Assembly (NCBI GenBank): GCA_001914705.1
Contig: MNDB01000004.1
Span: 1-7,165 of the forward strand
Source of the DNA: Actinobacteria bacterium 13_2_20CM_68_14
GTDB taxonomy: Bacteria > Actinomycetota > Thermoleophilia > Gaiellales > Gaiellaceae
Direction of reading: 5' to 3'
DNA: 7,165 nucleotides
Shown here in pieces: positions 6,349-7,165 of the stretch. Position 1 is the first letter of the stretch. Every line of letters begins with the position of its first letter. The position numbers and the translations under genes are program-made. The notes under the pieces were generated by a model, which did not search any database, was not told the origin of the DNA, and saw only the letters and a list, made by a program, of their open reading frames with translations.

Positions 6349-6777
6349 TTAAGCGTCGCGCAGCTTGTGCCCTGCGTACGTCGCGAGTCCGTAGATGATC
6401 AGAATGTCGACGGCGAACATCGCCAGTGACCAGAACGGGTAGGCCGGGACGTAGTAGAGCTGCCCGATGGCGTTGATGCCCGCGACGAAGATCCCGAACC
6501 ACCGCGCCAGCTCGCTACCGCTAAAGAGCGCGAAGGCGGCGACGACCATCGACACCCCCAGGATCGTCACGATCCAGCCCCATGTGTTCAGGTTGCTGAA
6601 CACGAACGTCTGGTGCCCGGTGTAGACCCGGGAGTTGGCGATTGCGAGGATGCCTTCGAGGATGTTGAACGTTCCCGCCAGTCCGAGCAGGACCGCGGCG
6701 AACGCAATCCAGCCGCCACCCTCGATGTCGTATTCCCGCGAGTCGACGCGTCCAACGTCATAGCTACTTGTGGCCAT
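6349..6777 (-). CDS. DUF7144-like four-helix membrane protein
   Basis: This 142-residue protein has four hydrophobic helices at about 21-45, 67-87, 91-108 and 113-136 and a polar 20-residue N-terminus. The pattern GGWIAFAAVLLGLAGTFNILEG (20-41), NLNTWGWIVTILG (62-74), ARWFGIFVAGINAIGQL (91-107) and PAYPFWSLAMFAVDILIIYGL (111-131) matches the DUF7144 family of small actinobacterial membrane proteins as I recall it. No function is known. The ATG start is well supported by AAGGAGA ending three bases upstream (6787-6781 on the minus strand). Dyad copy A lies 57 bases upstream. A GC-rich hairpin follows the stop. The short leader between dyad and start also contains a 6-bp hairpin (6814-6830). Confidence 0.85.
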   Translation of the reverse strand: MATSSYDVGRVDSREYDIEGGGWIAFAAVLLGLAGTFNILEGILAIANSRVYTGHQTFVFSNLNTWGWIVTILGVSMVVAAFALFSGSELARWFGIFVAGINAIGQLYYVPAYPFWSLAMFAVDILIIYGLATYAGHKLRDA

Positions 6778-6811
6778 GCGTCTCCTTTGGCTTGTAATGG
6801 CCGCTAGCGAA

Positions 6812-7108
6812 TCAGACGCGGTCTGCGTCTACATCGTCCCGATGGGATGAACCCCGACCTGGGGCCGGCTCGACCGCGAGTGTGAGGCCTTCCATCGCTC
6901 GCACGACAACGGTGTCACCGACGTCTGCCTCGGCAGTCGATCTCGCCTCCCAGAGCTCGCCATTGATGTGAACCTCGCGATCGCGCTCGCTCTGAGCAGC
7001 AGAACCATCGCTCGGAAGTGGACTTGGTTGCCTCGCACGGCACATCGTCCAATCGGGACGAATTCGGCGTTCATCCCATCGGGACGATGTCGCCGAGACC
7101 GGGGTCAC
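6812..7108 (-). CDS. Stand-alone NfeD C-terminal (OB-fold) domain, possibly a remnant
   Basis: Residues 44-82 of this reading (DREVHINGELWEARS through VGDTVVVRAMEGLTLAVEPA) match the C-terminal OB-fold of NfeD proteins, which partner with stomatin/SPFH membrane proteins. Normal NfeD proteins have several N-terminal membrane helices; here residues 1-43 are polar and unlike NfeD. The frame also stays open to the right window edge without hydrophobic sequence. GTG at 7108 and ATG at 7045 are possible starts, and neither has a clear ribosome-binding site. The ends of the reading are encoded by repeat arms: residues 7-15 by dyad copy B and about 88-92 by copy A. It may be a small soluble NfeD-domain protein, or the 3' relic of a nfeD gene enclosed by repeats. 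It sits 34 bases upstream of the DUF7144-like start and could be cotranscribed with it. Confidence 0.5.
   Translation of the reverse strand: MTPVSATSSRWDERRIRPDWTMCRARQPSPLPSDGSAAQSERDREVHINGELWEARSTAEADVGDTVVVRAMEGLTLAVEPAPGRGSSHRDDVDADRV
6814..6830 (-). other. Short hairpin between the NfeD-like stop and dyad copy A
   Basis: AGACGC at 6814-6819 pairs with GCGTCT at 6825-6830 across five bases. It overlaps the last codons of the NfeD-like reading and lies 37 bases upstream of the DUF7144-like ATG. It could be a terminator, attenuator or operator; its role is not evident. Confidence 0.3.
6831..6857 (+). repeat. Left arm of a 27-bp inverted repeat
   Basis: Bases 6831-6857 are the reverse complement of 7064-7090 at 26 of 27 positions; the only mismatch is 6853 against 7068. 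The arm contains dyad copy A. The two arms enclose the NfeD-like domain, for a total span of 260 bases. Confidence 0.9.
6834..6850 (-). promoter_or_regulatory. 17-bp dyad upstream of the DUF7144-like gene (copy A)
   Basis: On the minus strand it reads TCATCCCATCGGGACGA, followed by TG. It is identical to copy B and differs from copy C at two bases. Its near edge is 57 bases from the ATG at 6777, about the same distance as copy C to its gene. A common regulator of the two genes is the simplest reading. Confidence 0.55.
7045..7061 (+). promoter_or_regulatory. 17-bp dyad, perfect version (copy D)
   Basis: It reads TCGTCCAATCGGGACGA. The half-sites TCGTCC and GGACGA are exact inverted repeats with a five-base spacer, making this the most symmetric of the four copies. 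It lies 26 bases centre to centre from copy B. Confidence 0.5.
7064..7090 (-). repeat. Right arm of the 27-bp inverted repeat
   Basis: This is the partner of 6831-6857 and contains dyad copy B. No obvious target-site duplication flanks the pair (the bases before 6831 and after 7090 do not match), so insertion as a mobile element is not supported from the flanks. Confidence 0.9.
7071..7087 (+). promoter_or_regulatory. 17-bp dyad near the right edge (copy B)
   Basis: It reads TCATCCCATCGGGACGA, followed by TG, on the plus strand, identical to copy A on the minus strand. By the spacing seen for A and C (57-61 bases to the start) it would serve a plus-strand gene starting near 7145-7155, at the window edge. 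A TTG at 7153 with AAAGG about ten bases before it is a possible but unproved start. Confidence 0.5.
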
Positions 7109-7165
7109 GGCATTCTGCGTCGCAGCTTCCAGCGAACGAAAGGCCGGATAGCTTGTCCGTAACGG

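Noticed and set aside
6829..7074. Alternative minus-strand frame over the NfeD-like domain
   Set aside because: It has no family likeness. The neighbouring frame carries the recognisable GELWEARS and GLTLAVEP blocks.
6831..7090. Classical insertion sequence or MITE
   Set aside because: No transposase and no target-site duplication at the arm ends. Single copies of the same dyad stand upstream of the PRC-barrel gene, which fits an operator better. I keep the cassette only as an alternative.

Overview
This window is GC-rich, densely coding DNA with short gaps between genes and regular GTG/TTG starts. It looks like chromosomal DNA of a high-GC actinobacterium. The small-family content (DUF1003, DUF5661, HdeD-like, two-domain PRC-barrel, DUF7144-like) suggests a deep-branching soil lineage such as Thermoleophilia, but that placement is inference from memory. 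No rRNA, tRNA, CRISPR array, transposase or phage gene was seen.

Left part (1-3450): the 5' end of a proline-iminopeptidase-type alpha/beta hydrolase on the minus strand diverges from a large plus-strand membrane protein. That protein joins an N-terminal membrane region, a degenerate kinase-like domain and a C-terminal lysylphosphatidylglycerol-synthase-type flippase domain. It converges on a minus-strand rhomboid protease, and the two stop codons share one CTAG palindrome.

Middle part (3451-5039): a two-gene plus-strand operon (DUF1003 membrane protein, then a small DUF5661 protein) is followed by an HdeD/DUF308 membrane protein that has its own candidate promoter and a strong ribosome-binding site.

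Right part (5040-7165): the genes are all on the minus strand: a two-domain PRC-barrel protein, a NUDIX hydrolase with a perfect Nudix box, a four-helix DUF7144-like membrane protein, and an NfeD C-terminal-type OB domain without its usual membrane part. Taken together the region reads as a membrane and envelope/stress housekeeping neighbourhood, not one pathway.

The most unusual signal is non-coding. A 17-bp dyad, TC(A/G)TCC-NN-TCGGGACGA, occurs four times. Two copies lie 57-61 bp upstream of the starts of the DUF7144-like and PRC-barrel genes in the same orientation. The other two form a close pair near the right edge. One of the pair, with the DUF7144 copy, forms a 27-bp inverted repeat (26/27 identical) around the NfeD-like domain. 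This looks like an undescribed operator family or a small repeat family. A second palindrome pair (TGACGTCA) lies upstream of the NUDIX gene.
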